A DNA stretch of 64,000 nucleotides. Source: Pseudomonas hygromyciniae (GTDB lineage Bacteria; Pseudomonadota; Gammaproteobacteria; Pseudomonadales; Pseudomonadaceae). The translations under genes and the position numbers were made by a program. Shown here in pieces: positions 62,598 to 64,000 of the stretch. The notes under the pieces are model-generated. The model ran no database searches. It was not told the DNA's origin and worked only from the letters and a program-made list of their open reading frames with translations. The DNA lies in contig NZ_CP070506.1 of the NCBI RefSeq assembly GCF_016925675.1, positions 680,501-744,500 on the forward strand, in the 5' to 3' direction. Numbering within the stretch: the first letter of the stretch is position 1; the number at the start of each line of letters is the position of its first letter.

Positions 62598-63953
62598 CTA
62601 GCCGGCAATCAACTGCCGTGCCGCCTGGCTGTGATCGGCGATCAGGGCCTTGAGGTCCATGCCTTCGATCTGCCCGTCGATCACCCGCCACTTGCCGCCC
62701 ACCATCACCCGGTCCGCGCGGTCGGCGCCGCACAACAGCAGCGCCGAAATCGGGTCGTGGCTGCCGGAGAAGCGCAGCTCATCGAGCTTGAACAGCGCCA
62801 GGTCGGCCTGTTTACCTACGGCCAACTCGCCGATATCGCTACGGCCGAGCAGTTGCGCAGAGCCTTTGGTGGCCCAGCCCAGCACGCCTTCAGGGGTGAT
62901 TTTTTCTGCACCGTAGCGCAGGCGCTGGATATACAGGGCCTGGCGGGCTTCGAGAATCATGTTGGACGCATCGTTGGAGGCCGAACCGTCCACGCCCAGG
63001 CCAATCGGCGCGCCGGCGGCTATCAGGTCCAGGGTCGGGCAGATGCCGGAGGCCAGGCGCATGTTGGAGCTTGGGCAGTGGCAAATCCCGGTGCCGGCCG
63101 CGCCCAGGCGCGCAATTTCATCGGGGTTGAAGTGAATGCCATGGGCCAGCCAGGTACGTGGGCCGAGCCAGCCGACGCTGTCGAGGTAGTCCACGGTGCG
63201 CAGCCCGAAACGTTGCAGGCAGAAGTCTTCTTCGTCGAGGGTTTCGGCCAGGTGGGTGTGCAGGCGCACGTCGAGCTGGTTGGCCAGTTCGGCGCTGGCG
63301 CTCATGATTTCGGGGGTGACCGAGAACGGCGAGCAGGGCGCCAGGGCGATCTGGATTTGTGCGCCGTCGCCGCGCTCGTGGTAGCGCTTGATCAGGCGCT
63401 GGCTATCTTCGAGGATTACTTCACCCTGCTGCACGGTCTGCTGCGGCGGCAGCCCGCCGTCGGCTTCGCCCAGGCTCATGGAACCGCGCGTGAGCATGGC
63501 GCGCATGCCCAGTTCGCGCACGCTATCGACTTGCACGTCGACCGCATTTTCCAGGCCGTCGGGGAACAGGTAGTGATGGTCGGCGGCGGTGGTGCAGCCC
63601 GAGAGCAGTAATTCTGCCAGGGCGACCTTGCTGGCCAGCGCGAGTTTTTCCGGGGTCAGGCGCGCCCACACCGGGTACAGGGTTTTCAGCCAGGGGAACA
63701 ACGGTTGGTTGACCACAGGCGCCCAGGCGCGGGTCAGGGTTTGGTAGAAGTGATGGTGGGTGTTGATCAGGCCGGGAAGGATCACATGCTCGCGGGCGTC
63801 GAAGGTTTGTTCGCAGGTCATGCTCGGTTGTTGGCCGAGGGCGAGCACTTCGACGATCACACCGTCTTGCAGCACCAGGCCGCCACGGGCATCGAGGGCG
63901 TTGGCCGTGAAGATCGCGAGAGGGTTTTTTAACCAGATACGGGTCGCAGGCAT
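62598..63953 (-). CDS. 8-oxoguanine deaminase-like amidohydrolase
   Basis: This is a zinc-dependent amidohydrolase of the cytosine/guanine deaminase group. The 451-residue protein carries ILPGLINTHHHFYQTLTRAW, LHTHLAETLDEEDFCLQRFG, WLAHGIHFNPDEI and GLGVDGSASNDASNMILEAR. These provide the His, Glu and Asp ligands of the metal site. The length and order match P. aeruginosa PA0142, which I recall was characterised as an 8-oxoguanine deaminase. Older annotations call such genes hydroxydechloroatrazine ethylaminohydrolase. Confidence 0.9.
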   Translation of the reverse strand: MPATRIWLKNPLAIFTANALDARGGLVLQDGVIVEVLALGQQPSMTCEQTFDAREHVILPGLINTHHHFYQTLTRAWAPVVNQPLFPWLKTLYPVWARLTPEKLALASKVALAELLLSGCTTAADHHYLFPDGLENAVDVQVDSVRELGMRAMLTRGSMSLGEADGGLPPQQTVQQGEVILEDSQRLIKRYHERGDGAQIQIALAPCSPFSVTPEIMSASAELANQLDVRLHTHLAETLDEEDFCLQRFGLRTVDYLDSVGWLGPRTWLAHGIHFNPDEIARLGAAGTGICHCPSSNMRLASGICPTLDLIAAGAPIGLGVDGSASNDASNMILEARQALYIQRLRYGAEKITPEGVLGWATKGSAQLLGRSDIGELAVGKQADLALFKLDELRFSGSHDPISALLLCGADRADRVMVGGKWRVIDGQIEGMDLKALIADHSQAARQLIAG

Positions 63954-64000
63954 TGGCCGGCTCCTCTGAATGATGGGTTCAGGTTTGCCAGCTCAGTGTT

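Overview
The window is a stretch of chromosome from a Pseudomonas, most likely the P. fluorescens group. The evidence is high-GC coding sequence, gene blocks in the order I recall from P. aeruginosa (dusB-fis-purH, aroQ-accB-accC-prmA, the ctpL-like/gcbA pair, speA, a Tad/Rcp pilus locus with pprA/pprB, and adenine and 8-oxoguanine deaminases), and about thirteen REP/REPIN palindromes of the type common in P. fluorescens. I saw no rRNA, tRNA, insertion sequence, prophage or CRISPR array. One gene is broken by a frameshift and one (purH) is cut by the window edge.

Layout. 1-6.6 kb is a minus-strand housekeeping block: purH (partial), fis, dusB, a zinc-ribbon/DUF3426 membrane protein, prmA, accC, accB and aroQ. 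6.9-10.6 kb holds a methyl-accepting chemotaxis protein and a GcbA-type diguanylate cyclase. 10.9-15.3 kb (plus strand) has a DUF2333 protein, a NUDIX hydrolase, a SUI1-like factor and speA. 15.7-25 kb has a MATE exporter, a giant alpha-2-macroglobulin lipoprotein and its usual companion pbpC, with a small membrane protein on the opposite strand between them. 25.2-27.5 kb has a MazG-like protein, cmoM and two DUF4136 lipoproteins.

27.8-43.2 kb is a complete Flp/Tad pilus locus. It contains tadG, the sensor kinase pprA, a TadE/F-like pseudopilin, the prepilin peptidase fppA and the regulator pprB. It then has an eight-gene minus-strand operon (rcpC-rcpA-tadZ-tadA-tadB-tadC-tadD-DUF3613) and, divergently, two flp pilin genes that flank a stand-alone receiver-domain protein. 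Immediately beyond (43.4-47.1 kb) lie a two-partner-secretion type outer-membrane transporter and a Gly/Thr-repeat lipoprotein encoded by a 36-bp minisatellite. I consider these the most interesting accessory part of the window: a likely surface-attachment module beside the pilus genes, without a recognisable classical TpsA substrate.

47.4-51 kb is a fatty-acid module (MaoC-like hydratase, high-molecular-weight FabG and a divergent thiolase), followed by a RIO-type kinase. 52.2-55.7 kb is a copper module (cueR, copA, copZ) with two readable CueR-type promoters. 55.8-64 kb holds a Bcr/CflA exporter, a conserved small protein, a zinc-type alcohol dehydrogenase with a divergent LysR regulator, a frameshifted ArsR-like regulator, adenine deaminase, a ChaA-like Ca2+/H+ antiporter and an 8-oxoguanine deaminase-like amidohydrolase.

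REPINs occupy most of the longer intergenic gaps. Two are exact inverted copies of each other, and two sites show REP elements nested inside other REP elements.
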